This document shows, one piece after another, positions 1 through 10,165 of a stretch of 64,000 nt of DNA. The DNA comes from Lamellibrachia columna (taxonomy: Eukaryota; Annelida; Polychaeta; Sabellida; Siboglinidae), in contig OY759269.1 in assembly GCA_963662155.1 (NCBI GenBank), forward strand, positions 19,192,864 through 19,256,863. Reading direction: 5' to 3'. The position numbers and the translations under genes were made by a program. The notes beneath the pieces are model-generated. The model made no database searches, was not told the DNA's origin, and saw only the letters and a program-made list of their open reading frames with translations. Position 1 is the first letter of the stretch. The number at the start of each line of letters is the position of its first letter.

Positions 1-665
1 CTACTGTATGGCCACTCGAGAGCAGCTCTCTACGATTGTTTGACCCGAAATTGCACTCGCTATAAACACGGCCACTTGGGGACGACATCAGGCTATAACT
101 ACATGTTCTAGTTATGCCGATGATACCCAGTTATATGTCTCATTCATGAACAATGATGCTGAAGAGCAATTAACAGCAGTTGCCCGTTTGAACGAAAAAC
201 ATGCTGAAATTTAATGTTGAGAACAAGGAAATTATCTTGTTTACATCCAAACATGGTTGAAATCGTTGCCAAGCATAGCTGTTTCGGTCGGAGAACAACA
301 ACTAACATCATCTTCCGTCCGTGATATTGGGGTTATATACGATCAACATCTAAGTATGATCCAACACGTGAGTGAATTCAGTATGCCGAACTGGATATTA
401 CCACCTCAGAAATATCGGGAGAATGCGTCGATACCTCTCTCATGACGCAGCGCAAACACTTGTACAAGCTTTCGTAACATCAATACTTGATTACAGCAAT
501 TCTTTACTGCATGGCCTGCCCGTGAATCGACTTGCGAAAATGCAGCGTCTGCAGAATGCATGCGCGCATAATCACATGAACCAGCCGCCGCTCGCACATC
601 ACCCCCGTTCTGAAGGAGCTACATTGGCTTCCAGTCCACTGTCGAATACAATAATAAGATATTGA
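1..665 (+). pseudogene. Decayed CR1-like LINE reverse transcriptase fragment
   Basis: Broken-frame translation shows a reverse-transcriptase motif C block (YADDTQLY near position 115) and a downstream region reading AQTLVQAFVTS-LDYSNSLLHGLP (about 450-520), then LQNAC (about 550) and a last trace of LKELHWLPV near 615-635. These are typical of the RT thumb and C-terminal part of CR1/L2-type non-LTR retrotransposons. Stops and frameshifts interrupt it, for example near 212 and between 400 and 440. The element enters from beyond the left edge, so its 5' part is not visible. Family naming rests on motif memory. Confidence 0.7.
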
Positions 666-689
666 GTGTCAAGAGGCAGTCAAATAAAT

Positions 690-835
690 TGTAACCATTC
701 ACAGGGGGATATGGCTCCCATCCGATGTGAGACAAAACAAAAGGACTAAGAAAACAACGTATTTGGCCAACTCAACAGTCACAGTCCATCTATGACATAA
801 GTAAGTATTTAGTGATAAAAAAATTAATTCACTTC
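690..835. repeat. 145-bp direct repeat, copy 1
   Basis: The segment containing CAGGGGGATATGGCTCCCAT, and later the phrase CATCTATGACATAAGTAAGT, recurs with scattered substitutions at 1638-1785. The two copies lie about 950 bp apart in the same orientation. No coding potential is evident. Confidence 0.75.
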
Positions 836-1637
836 AGTGTGAACAATACGAAATTCCAGACAGAATATCTAGCTGTTTTTACCAAAACCATGTTGCTACT
901 TTTACATGTCTTCTTCGTGGGTTAACCTATATTCCGTTATGTTTCCGTAGTCCACGCACTTGCACTACGCCGTGCAAGACAAGCCATTCTTAATTTTCAA
1001 TACCCATGAACAAATGCATACTAGCAGTGAATTTCGCCCAGCAGTCGCCAGAAGAACGAAAATAGCTCTTTTCAGGGCCAACCAGAAGACCCAAAGCGGC
1101 TCTTTTAAGAGCAAATCACACTTTTACAAAAGAGTTGCTACATTGTAGTACGGTATATCATGTAATCCCGTGAGATTTGTCTGCTAAAAGTGATTGGTTG
1201 CATGAATGTTTTCTTTGGGGTTTAAGTAAACAGAAAATCAAGCGTGGTAACTTTACTTTTCGTTTTTAAAGTTTTTATGGGTTCTCAAACAAATCTATCG
1301 AAAAAAAATCTTAGATAAACCAAGGACGTTTTTGAGACACTAGCCCACCTATTGGACGAATATGATTTCAATATCTAGAATATCTTTGAATTTATTGCAA
1401 TAAACATGAAATTGTAATCTAACATCCGATTTTGTGCTTGCCAATGCTATGTGCTACTTGTGTTGATTTCAGTCAGGCAATGCAATTGGAATTATAAATT
1501 AAAACAATAATAAAATGTTACAAACTGCACTCTATTAAGGCTCTTAGATCACATATAAACATGAGAGTTATACTGGTGGGGACGTAAGTCCCTGGTATGT
1601 TTACTCAAGGCATGTCTTGACAGGCATTCAAAAGAAG
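836..1637. other. AT-rich non-coding stretch between direct repeats
   Basis: AT-rich sequence with only short chance ORFs, such as 62 codons at 960-1148. No domain, RNA gene or terminal inverted repeat was recognised. It lies between the two 145-bp direct repeats, so it could be the interior of a small mobile element, but no supporting gene was found. Confidence 0.5.
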
Positions 1638-1785
1638 TGTAGCCATTTACAAGGGGATATGGCTCCAATCCGATGTGAGACCAACAAAAGGGCTAAGAAA
1701 ACAACGTATTTGGACAACTCAACAGCCACATTCCATCTATGACATAAGTAAGTATTTAGTGAGAACAAATTAATTCACTTCCGAC
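1638..1785. repeat. 145-bp direct repeat, copy 2
   Basis: Second copy of the repeat at 690-835, differing by scattered substitutions. It ends within a 14-bp-stem palindrome (1768-1800) that directly precedes the first unit of the 3.66-kb array. Confidence 0.75.
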
Positions 1786-1800
1786 AGAAGTGAATTAATT
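1768..1800. repeat. Short perfect inverted repeat (14-bp stem, 5-nt loop)
   Basis: Positions 1768-1781 (AATTAATTCACTTC) are the exact reverse complement of 1787-1800, with loop CGACA. It marks the junction between the direct-repeat region and the tandem array. Confidence 0.8.
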
Positions 1801-2840
1801 CTTTGTTTTATACAGATGGGCTTGGTGCTAGGCGAAGTCATATCAGTTGCCGACTCGACAGGGTAAGTGCGCGGTTTCGTGACCTCTCTAAAGGGAAATC
1901 GTGGTCGATACCAACTACATATTCGATTCCCACGTTATTCACAAAGCTTAACGTTTAGAATGATGGTTAGATGGAGCATGCTTTTTGTGAAGGAAACACA
2001 TATCTGGCTCAGTTGCATTATTGACAGTTGCAGTCCGATCCATGTTTGCTGTTGTTACAGACTACGTTTACCGGGAACATCGTCATGTCTTCGGCGTGGT
2101 CAACAACTCAGCCTCCTTTGATGTCTGTCGCATTTCAAGAGGTACCTCTTTGACAGCCTACACACGGTTGGTTAGTGCAGCAATGTAATAATCATACAGG
2201 TTACATGCTTCCTCTTATGCTCTTCTTGTTATATAATTTTTTTTCTACAGGAATAGTTGTTTTGTATGTTAGTATGCTGAATTAAACCCCTAGGAATATA
2301 GAATATCATATTACATAACATAGTTGTTTCGCACTATCATGGGAACAGTACCTGAATCAGAGAATCAACATGGACAGTACATGGTCTCGCATTTTTATTT
2401 GCACATGTCCAAATTTGCTACTTTCCATGTTCAAAATTGTCTGTGATCGATGCCCACCCAATCACGTTAGATGTTTTCGTCTAGTGAATTCCATAATTGT
2501 ATACATTGTACAGATATACATTGGGCTCTTTGGGTCATTCTTGCGAATACCTATCTTAAGTTTTTATTTTATCGCGTTTCACGTGTGGTTTCATAAACTG
2601 TTGAATTTTAATATAACATCAGATTATTTGGTGACAACTTTTGTTTTGGATTTAATGTATACAATTCACAAAAAAACCATTTGAATGATGGCAATATTGT
2701 ACATTACAGACAATCTTTGCTAATTACTTCTGTAGCAAATAAACACAGTCGATATGTGTTTTGAACAGAGAACAGAACAGGGCACACTGATACTATCTTG
2801 TAAACCGTGGATATATATTTGGTTTGTTTGTTTTATACAG
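1801..2840 (+). repeat. Tandem 3.66-kb unit, copy 0 (internally deleted)
   Basis: About 1 kb aligned to the beginning and end of the full units. It starts with the polypyrimidine/TACAG exon-like segment and runs through the stretch equivalent to 2841-3800. Near 2757-2765 it jumps directly to sequence equivalent to 6430 of the next unit, so about 2.6 kb carrying the promoter-like block is missing. It is more diverged than the three following units. Confidence 0.8.
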
Positions 2841-2886
2841 GGGGCTTGGTGCTAGGCGAAGTCATATCGGTTGCCGACACGACCCG
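2841..2886 (+). other. Exon-like segment with consensus splice sites, representative copy
   Basis: A polypyrimidine tract and TTATACAG precede, and GTAAGTGCG follows, a 46-47 nt segment present in all units: 1816-1862, 2841-2886, 6501-6547, 10166-10212, 13830-13876 and 58719-58765 on +, and 18712-18758 and 63600-63646 on the minus strand. One frame reads GLVLGE-(V/I)-ISVAD-(S/T)-T. This copy is 46 nt and the others 47, so the frame through the exon is not length-conserved. It could be a real small exon of a duplicated gene or a preserved splice-site relic. Confidence 0.45.
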
Positions 2887-3299
2887 GTAAGTGCGCGGTT
2901 TCGTGACCTTTCTAAAGGGAAATCGTGGTCGATACCAACTAAATATTTGATTGCCACGTTATTCACAAAGCTTAACGTTTAGAATGATGGTTATGTGGAG
3001 CATGCTTTTTGTGAAGGAAACACATATCTGGCTCAGTTGCATTATTGACAGTCGCAGTCCGATTCACGTTTACTGTTGTTAACATCGTCATGTATTCGGG
3101 ATGGTCTACAACTGAGCCTCCTTTGCTGTCTGTCGCATTTCAAGAGGTACCTCTTTGACAGCCTACACGCGGTTGGTTAATGCAACAATGTAATAACCAT
3201 ACAGGTTACATGCTTCCTCTTATGCTCTTCTTGTTATATAATTTTTTTTCTACAGGAATAGTTGTTTTGTATGTTAGTATGCTGAATTAAACCCCTAGG

Positions 3300-4340
3300 A
3301 ATATAGAATATCATATTACATAAAATAGTTTTTTCACACCATTATGGGACCAGTACCTGAATAAGTGAATCAACATGGACAGTATATGGTCTCGCATTTT
3401 TATTTTCACATGTCCAAATTTGCTACTTTCCATGTTCAAAATTGTCTGTGATCGATGCCCACCCAATCACGTTAGATGTTTTCGTCTAGTGAATTCCATA
3501 ATTGTATATCTTGTACAGATATACATTGGGCTCTTAGGGTCATTCTTGCGAATACCTATCTTAAGTTTTTATTTGATCGCGTTTCACGTGTGGTTTCATA
3601 AACTGTTGAATTTTAATATAACATCAGATTATTTGGTAGCAACTTTTTGTTTGCTTCAAACATTATAGTGACAGTTTTAATTTCAAAAAATCGGATGGAT
3701 GTAATTTATGCAATTCAGAAAAAAAACATTTGTATGATGACAATATTGTACTTTACAGACAATCCTTGCTAATTACTTCTGTAGCAGATAAATACAGTCG
3801 ATATGTGTTTTGTAGGTGTTTCCCCACACTTCACATAAATACGAAAGTGAAGGCATGTACTGTGGATAGTACAGCATTAAGCGAGCATTTTCGTCTAGCA
3901 AATATTTTGAACTATGCATAATTGCAATACTTTTCGACAGATCAGATGTTACCATATTTATCCAGTCGTTTGCCTATATCTTTGCTGAGTTCAACCGGGT
4001 CATTTCCTGAGCGAAAAACGGTGGCGTCGTCACCAAAAAGAATAAAGGTTAATAGTGGTGATGTATTGTAGATATCATGTATATATAATATGAAGAGCTT
4101 GAACTCCTTATTGTACCTGTAATAAAATTATTGCAACTGCTGCTCTTGTTAGAAGTACACTTCACTTTTGCAATTCCCGTTTTCACAATATTTCTCTCAA
4201 GTACATTTTGAAACTTCAACATGGGCAACATTTTTTTACACGGGTATTTACCCGAGCTAATCATTTCTCCCGTACACTGCCACTTCTTAGAATATTCCAA
4301 TGGCTTGTCCAACGATTTTCTCAACACTTTCACAGAACAT
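3300..4340 (-). pseudogene. Antisense LINE reverse-transcriptase relic inside unit 1
   Basis: Read on the minus strand, about 4100-3955 gives an RT motif C region (TFILFGDDATVF, then SGNDPVELSKDIGKRLDKYG). Downstream, about 3850-3700 gives CEVWGNTYKTHIDCIYLLQK, typical of the thumb region of CR1/Rex/RTE-like non-LTR elements. Stops and frameshifts break it. The + strand 97-codon ORF at 3375-3668 is its shadow. Equivalents lie at about 6961-8001, 10626-11666 and 14280-15330 on the minus strand, and in parts of 17580-18130 and 62150-63100 on +. Confidence 0.75.
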
Positions 4341-5065
4341 TAAACATGAATTAACAGGCCTTGTGTGAGCAAGTTATAACAACGGCGTATCTCATTTTTT
4401 TCATAAAAAACAAGCTAATACCCCTCAATTTCAAACCAGTGCGGTGACTCATTTTTGAAATGTTGGTGCGTTCTGCAGCCACTTTGCTGGGTGAAGGGGT
4501 CAGACGACAGTTACAGTTTTAAGCGGAAATGTTACATACGAATATAGTGCCTAAAAATATGCAAATTAGGCGATTTCAGTGATTTGTTTTTTGCATAGAA
4601 GTAACTGTATTCAGCCAGCAAGGTAGGAATGTTTGAATTTGTCGGACCTTTGGCAATGAGATGTTGAAGTTGGTATTTTGGTGGTGACATTCCCGAAACA
4701 CCAGTGCTACAGTAAGCAGCGTATTAATATTTTGCGAAAACTGCCAGATTGGAGAGAAAGCACATTTAGTGGGGGTAAGTAATTTTGACATAACTTAATT
4801 GTTCAGCACGTTGCCATCGTAGTAGCAGTGGATGTCATGAAGTTGTAGGATTTTTGATGGTCACGTTTTCTACTAATCATGTAAAACGATAATCATAATA
4901 AACGATAAGGGAAAGACAATGGAAAAATCTGCAGTGGTTCTGTTACTATAATTTAATAGTATAAAAAACTGCAGTCATCGACAGTTTGATGAGAATGTGC
5001 CATGCGTTTAATTAATCCGTCGGCAAATGAAGTGTTAAATAGTCTTAGTTGAAGTAGGTAGTCGT
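4341..5065 (+). other. Unit 1 interior without recognised gene
   Basis: Contains a plausible acceptor plus short segment (TTTTTTGCATAG near 4590) and a donor-like GGTAAGTAA at about 4773-4780, conserved in other units. A frame before the donor reads VVTFPKHQCYSKQR then LPDWREST and is partly conserved. No family was recognised. Confidence 0.4.
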
Positions 5066-5287
5066 TTACCGATGAGTTGCGTGGTAGGTGTGTTGCGTGG
5101 CGAGGTCGGCTTCTAACAGGGAACTGGTGGTATAGATGGCCCTCCTGGCGGACAATTCACGAGAACCGCAATTTATCCGGTAGGAGCGCGCGCTTATGCT
5201 GAGACGCGTAAAGTTATTGTTCAAAATTGTATTGTTATTGCGAAATTCGCAGGCTGTAATTTCGTATTTTGATCTGATTCGACACAT
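5066..5287 (-). CDS. 73-codon ORF conserved in all full units, function unknown
   Basis: Starts with MCRIRSKYE just downstream, on the minus strand, of the CRE-bearing promoter-like block, and ends HATHR. It is open in every copy that covers it: 8727-8948, 12392-12613 and 60651-60872 on the minus strand, and 16604-16825 and the diverged 46399-46620 on +. Substitutions between copies change several residues, so purifying selection is not demonstrated. No domain, signal peptide or membrane helix is evident. It may be a first exon transcribed divergently, or a fortuitous ORF in GC-richer promoter DNA. Confidence 0.25.
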   Translation of the reverse strand: MCRIRSKYEITACEFRNNNTILNNNFTRLSISARSYRINCGSRELSARRAIYTTSSLLEADLATQHTYHATHR

Positions 5288-5299
5288 GGACGGTTATAA

Positions 5300-5528
5300 A
5301 ACAAATGTGAATTTGCTACGGAACAAGCGAGCGACCAGAGTGTGAAAGGAAACGCAGTATGCGCTTTTTATTCTGCTCAAATTCGATACCGGCATATTAT
5401 CGCCGCCATTTTCAAACGGTCGGCGTCACCGGAGGTGAATTTGCACCGGAGATGACGCATCCAGTCGCGTATAGGTGACGTCATAGTAGACATTACGTCA
5501 CATTGGCGCATGCTATCTGAAGGTAAGT
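5300..5528 (+). promoter_or_regulatory. Promoter-like block with CRE sites followed by a splice donor (unit 1)
   Basis: Contains a YY1-like GCCGCCATTTTC (about 5402-5413), a full CRE TGACGTCA (5476-5483), a second site TTACGTCA (5493-5500) and a perfect donor GAAG/GTAAGTGA at 5523. The block is richer in CpG than its surroundings and is repeated at 9137-9144 and 12802-12809 (+), 16408-16415 and 46203-46210 (inverse), and 61061-61068. Site identities are known consensus sequences; activity is inferred. Confidence 0.5.
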
Positions 5529-5920
5529 GACAGGTAGGAACAGACGCGTTATTTTCCTGCTCCCATGTATTAACAGTTTCTGCGACATTTTACACGACTG
5601 TGTATGTGACTGTATGTCGGTTTCTGCTTATCTAGTAAAAAGATGTCCCTACCCTGACCAACCTCCACCGCTACCATTGAGACTAGCGATGTCGGACAAT
5701 TCACTGATAGTCCCAGAACTGAAAAACATCGAGTATGTTTGGGGGGGGGGTTCAAGGCACTGCCGCTGAAGCTGCCAAACATGTACTGTGTCTATTACAC
5801 AAGACCAAGATTACAGCAGCCATGACAACTTCACACGCATGCACACAAACAATAGTCAAGACCAGCTAAATGAACACTAGCCTTGACCTTGAAAAGCTGT
5901 TCAGTGTATGCGAGTTTTCG

Positions 5921-5932
5921 TGTGCGTGCGTG

Positions 5933-5963
<31 letters not shown>
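5921..5963. repeat. (GTGC)n microsatellite
   Basis: Tetranucleotide repeat at the same place in each unit but with different lengths (also about 9575-9628 and 13249-13292). The Polinton is joined to the inverse unit at this tract (about 19297-19365 and 58120-58190). Confidence 0.9.
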
Positions 5964-6186
5964 ATTCGTTCATGTGTGGAGAGCATTTTAGTAGGGTGAT
6001 CCTTTGTTGCAGCTGCGTTGACTGAAAATATTCTGTGTGTTATACTGTGTTACTAATCAGGGCTAGCTCTGGTGTTGTATTCTGTTTAACTATTTTTACA
6101 AAGGACCTCAATTTGTTTGCCAGATTTATTTACATACATCACGACAACGACAAGAGCTCGTCTATTCTGAATTCTTATCAACCAAA

Positions 6187-6429
6187 ATGCTAGTGGTCAA
6201 ATTGGTTCAAAATGGTAACTGTTGTTTAGCAAAATCTGATGCTATGTTGTCTATGGCCGAATTGGCCACCGGTAATGCTAGCCTAGCTAATGATGGAGTT
6301 GATTCTGTTTCATGCATAACTTTTCAGACTTACACTGCATGCACACAAATACTCGTGGTGGGAAAAACGCTTGTCACCTTCTCGTGGTTCCTACTGTGGA
6401 TCACGACATCAAACTTTGCTGTCGTGTGA
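6187..6429 (+). CDS. 80-codon ORF repeated in the units, function unknown
   Basis: Begins MLVVKLVQNG and ends TTSNFAVV, about 70 nt before the exon-like acceptor. It is open in all copies: 9852-10094, 13516-13758 and about 58405-58647 on +, and about 18830-19072 and 63718-63960 on the minus strand. Several copies differ by amino-acid-changing substitutions, giving no sign of constraint. The C-terminal third is hydrophobic. No family was recognised and a chance ORF is likely. Confidence 0.2.
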   Translation: MLVVKLVQNGNCCLAKSDAMLSMAELATGNASLANDGVDSVSCITFQTYTACTQILVVGKTLVTFSWFLLWITTSNFAVV

Positions 6430-6500
6430 ACTAAGAACAGCGCACACTGACACTATCTTGTAAACCGTGGATATATATTTTGCTTGTTTGTTTTATACAG

Positions 6501-9500
6501 AGTGGCTTGGTGCTAGGCGAAATCATTTCGGTTGCCGACTCGACCCGGTAAGTGCGCGGTATCGTGACCTCTCTAAAGGGAAATCGTGGTCGATACCAAC
6601 TAAATATTTGATTGCCACGTTATTCACAAAGCTTAACGTTTAGAATGATGGTTATGTGGAGCATGCTTTTTGTGAAGGAAACACATATCTGGCTCAGTTG
6701 CATTATTGACAGTCGCAGTCCGATTCACGTTTACTGTTGTTAACATCGTCATGTATTCGGGATGGTCTACAACTGAGCCTCCTTTGCTGTCTGTCGCATT
6801 TCAAGAGGTACCTCTTTGACAGCCTACACGCGGTTGGTTAATGCAACAATGTAATAACCATACAGGTTACATGCTTCCTCTTATGCTCTTCTTGTTATAT
6901 AATTTTTTTTCTACAGGAATAGTTGTTTTGTATGTTAGTATGCTGAATTAAACCCCTAGGAATATAGAATATCATATTACATAAAATAGTTTTTTCACAC
7001 CATTATGGGACCAGTACCTGAATAAGTGAATCAACATGGACAGTATATGGTCTCGCATTTTTATTTTCACATGTCCAAATTTGCTACTTTCCATGTTCAA
7101 AATTGTCTGTGATCGATGCCCACCCAATCACGTTAGATGTTTTCGTCTAGTGAATTCCATAATTGTATATCTTGTACAGATATACATTGGGCTCTTAGGG
7201 TCATTCTTGCGAATACCTATCTTAAGTTTTTATTTGATCGCGTTTCACGTGTGGTTTCATAAACTGTTGAATTTTAATATAACATCAGATTATTTGGTAG
7301 CAACTTTTTGTTTGCTTCAAACATTATAGTGACAGTTTTAATTTCAAAAAATCGGATGGATGTAATTTATGCAATTCAGAAAAAAAACATTTGTATGATG
7401 ACAATATTGTACTTTACAGACAATCCTTGCTAATTACTTCTGTAGCAGATAAATACAGTCGATATGTGTTTTGTAGGTGTTTCCCCACACTTCACATAAA
7501 TACGAAAGTGAAGGCATGTACTGTGGATAGTACAGCATTAAGCGAGCATTTTCGTCTAGCAAATATTTTGAACTATGCATAATTGCAATACTTTTCGACA
7601 GATCAGATGTTACCATATTTATCCAGTCGTTTGCCTATATCTTTGCTGAGTTCAACCGGGTCATTTCCTGAGCGAAAAACGGTGGCGTCGTCACCAAAAA
7701 GAATAAAGGTTAATAGTGGTGATGTATTGTAGATATCATGTATATATAATATGAAGAGCTTGAACTCCTTATTGTACCTGTAATAAAATTATTGCAACTG
7801 CTGCTCTTGTTAGAAGTACACTTCACTTTTGCAATTCCCGTTTTCACAATATTTCTCTCAAGTACATTTTGAAACTTCAACATGGGCAACATTTTTTTAC
7901 ACGGGTATTTACCCGAGCTAATCATTTCTCCCGTACACTGCCACTTCTTAGAATATTCCAATGGCTTGTCCAACGATTTTCTCAACACTTTCACAGAACA
8001 TTAAACATGAATTAACAGGCCTTGTGTGAGCAAGTTATAACAACGGCGTATCTCATTTTTTTCATAAAAAACAAGCTAATACCCCTCAATTTCAAACCAG
8101 TGCGGTGACTCATTTTTGAAATGTTGGTGCGTTCTGCAGCCACTTTGCTGGGTGAAGGGGTCAGACGACAGTTACAGTTTTAAGCGGAAATGTTACATAC
8201 GAATATAGTGCCTAAAAATATGCAAATTAGGCGATTTCAGTGATTTGTTTTTTGCATAGAAGTAACTGTATTCAGCCAGCAAGGTAGGAATGTTTGAATT
8301 TGTCGGACCTTTGGCAATGAGATGTTGAAGTTGGTATTTTGGTGGTGACATTCCCGAAACACCAGTGCTACAGTAAGCAGCGTATTAATATTTTGCGAAA
8401 ACTGCCAGATTGGAGAGAAAGCACATTTAGTGGGGGTAAGTAATTTTGACATAACTTAATTGTTCAGCACGTTGCCATCGTAGTAGCAGTGGATGTCATG
8501 AAGTTGTAGGATTTTTGATGGTCACGTTTTCTACTAATCATGTAAAACGATAATCATAATAAACGATAAGGGAAAGACAATGGAAAAATCTGCAGTGGTT
8601 CTGTTACTATAATTTAATAGTATAAAAAACTGCAGTCATCGACAGTTTGATGAGAATGTGCCATGCGTTTAATTAATCCGTCGGCAAATGAAGTGTTAAA
8701 TAGTCTTAGTTGAAGTAGGTATTCGTTTACCGATGAGTTGCGTGGTTGGTGTGTTGCGTGGCGAGGTCGGCTTCTAACAGGGAACTGGTGGTATAGATGG
8801 CCCTCCTGGCGGACAATTCACGAGAACCGCAATTTATCCGGTAGGAGCGCGCGCTTATGCTGAGACGCGTAAAGTTATTGTTCAAAATTGTATTGTTATT
8901 GCGAAATTCGCAGGCTGTAATTTCGTATTTTGATCTGATTCGACACATGGACGGTTATAAAACAAATGTGAATTTGCTACGGAACAAGCGAGCGACCAGA
9001 GTGTGAAAGGAAACGCAGTATGCGCTTTTTATTCTGCTCAAATTCGATACCGGCATATTATCGCCGCCATTTTCAAACGGTCGGCGTCACCGGAGGTGAA
9101 TTTGCACCGGAGATGACGCATCCAGTCGCGTATAGGTGACGTCATAGTAGACATTACGTCACATTGGCGCATGCTATCTGAAGGTAAGTGACAGGTAGGA
9201 ACAAACGCGTTATTTTCCTGCTCCCATGTATTAACAGTTTCTGCGACATTTTACACGACTGTGTATGTGACTGTATGTCGGTTTCTGCTTATCTAGTAAA
9301 AAGATGTCCCTACCCTGACCAACCTCCACCGCTACCATTGAGACTAGCGATGTCGGACAATTCACTGATAGTCCTAGAACTGAAAAACATCGAGTATGTT
9401 TGGGGGGGGTTCAAGGCACTGCCGCTGAAGCTGCCAAACATGTACTGTGTCTATTACACAAGACCAAGATTACAGCAGCCATGACAACTTCACACGCATG

Positions 9501-9581
9501 CACACAAACAATAGTCAAGACCAGCTAAATGAACACTAGCCTTGACCTTGAAAAGCTGTTCAGTGTATGCGAGTTTTCGTG

Positions 9582-9628
<47 letters not shown>

Positions 9629-10165
9629 ATTCGTTCATGTGTGGAGAGCATTTTAGTAGGGTGATCCTTTGTTGCAGCTGCGTTGACTGAAAATATTCTG
9701 TGTGTTATACTGTGTTACTAATCAGGGCTAGCTCTGGTGTTGTATTCTGTTTAACTATTTTTACAAAGGACCTCAATTTGTTTGCCAGATTTATTTACAT
9801 ACATCACGACAACGACAAGAGCTCGTCTATTCTGAATTCTTATCAACCAAAATGCTAGTGGTCAAATTGGTTCAAAATGGTAACTGTTGTTTAGCAAAAT
9901 CTGATGCTATGTTGTCTATGGCCGAAGTGGCCACCGGTAATGCTAGCCTAGCTAATGATGGAGTTGATTCTGTTTCAGGCATAACTTTTCAGACTTACAC
10001 TGCATGCACACAAATACTCGTGGTGGGAAAAACGCTTGTCACCTTCTCGTGGTTCCTACTGTGGATCACGACATCAAACTTTGCTGTCGTGTGAACTAAG
10101 AACAGCGCACACTGACACTATCTTGTAAACCGTGGATATATATTTTGCTTGTTTGTTTTATACAG
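6501..10165 (+). repeat. Tandem 3.66-kb unit, copy 2
   Basis: Near-identical to the preceding unit, with offset 3661 for most landmarks. Differences include the lengths of the G-run near 9400 and the (GTGC)n tract near 9575-9628, plus a few substitutions. Confidence 0.92.

Larger units (their letters stand above)
2841..6500 (+). repeat. Tandem 3.66-kb unit, copy 1
   Basis: First full unit of a head-to-tail array with period about 3660-3665 bp; the following copies are nearly identical. In order it contains a 46-nt exon-like segment with donor (2841-2886), an antisense LINE reverse-transcriptase relic (about 3300-4340), a CRE/YY1-like promoter block (about 5300-5520) with a GTAAGT donor at 5523, a (GTGC)n tract (about 5921-5963), an 80-codon ORF (6187-6429) and a polypyrimidine tract ending TACAG at 6500. 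No complete recognisable gene is present. Confidence 0.9.

Noticed and set aside
3375..3668. 97-codon hydrophobic ORF repeated in all units
   Set aside because: It is opposite a broken reverse-transcriptase relic; the hydrophobicity is a by-product of AT-rich antisense sequence.
5921..5963. Tandem repeats as a CRISPR array
   Set aside because: They are tetranucleotide microsatellite without spacers, in a eukaryotic context.
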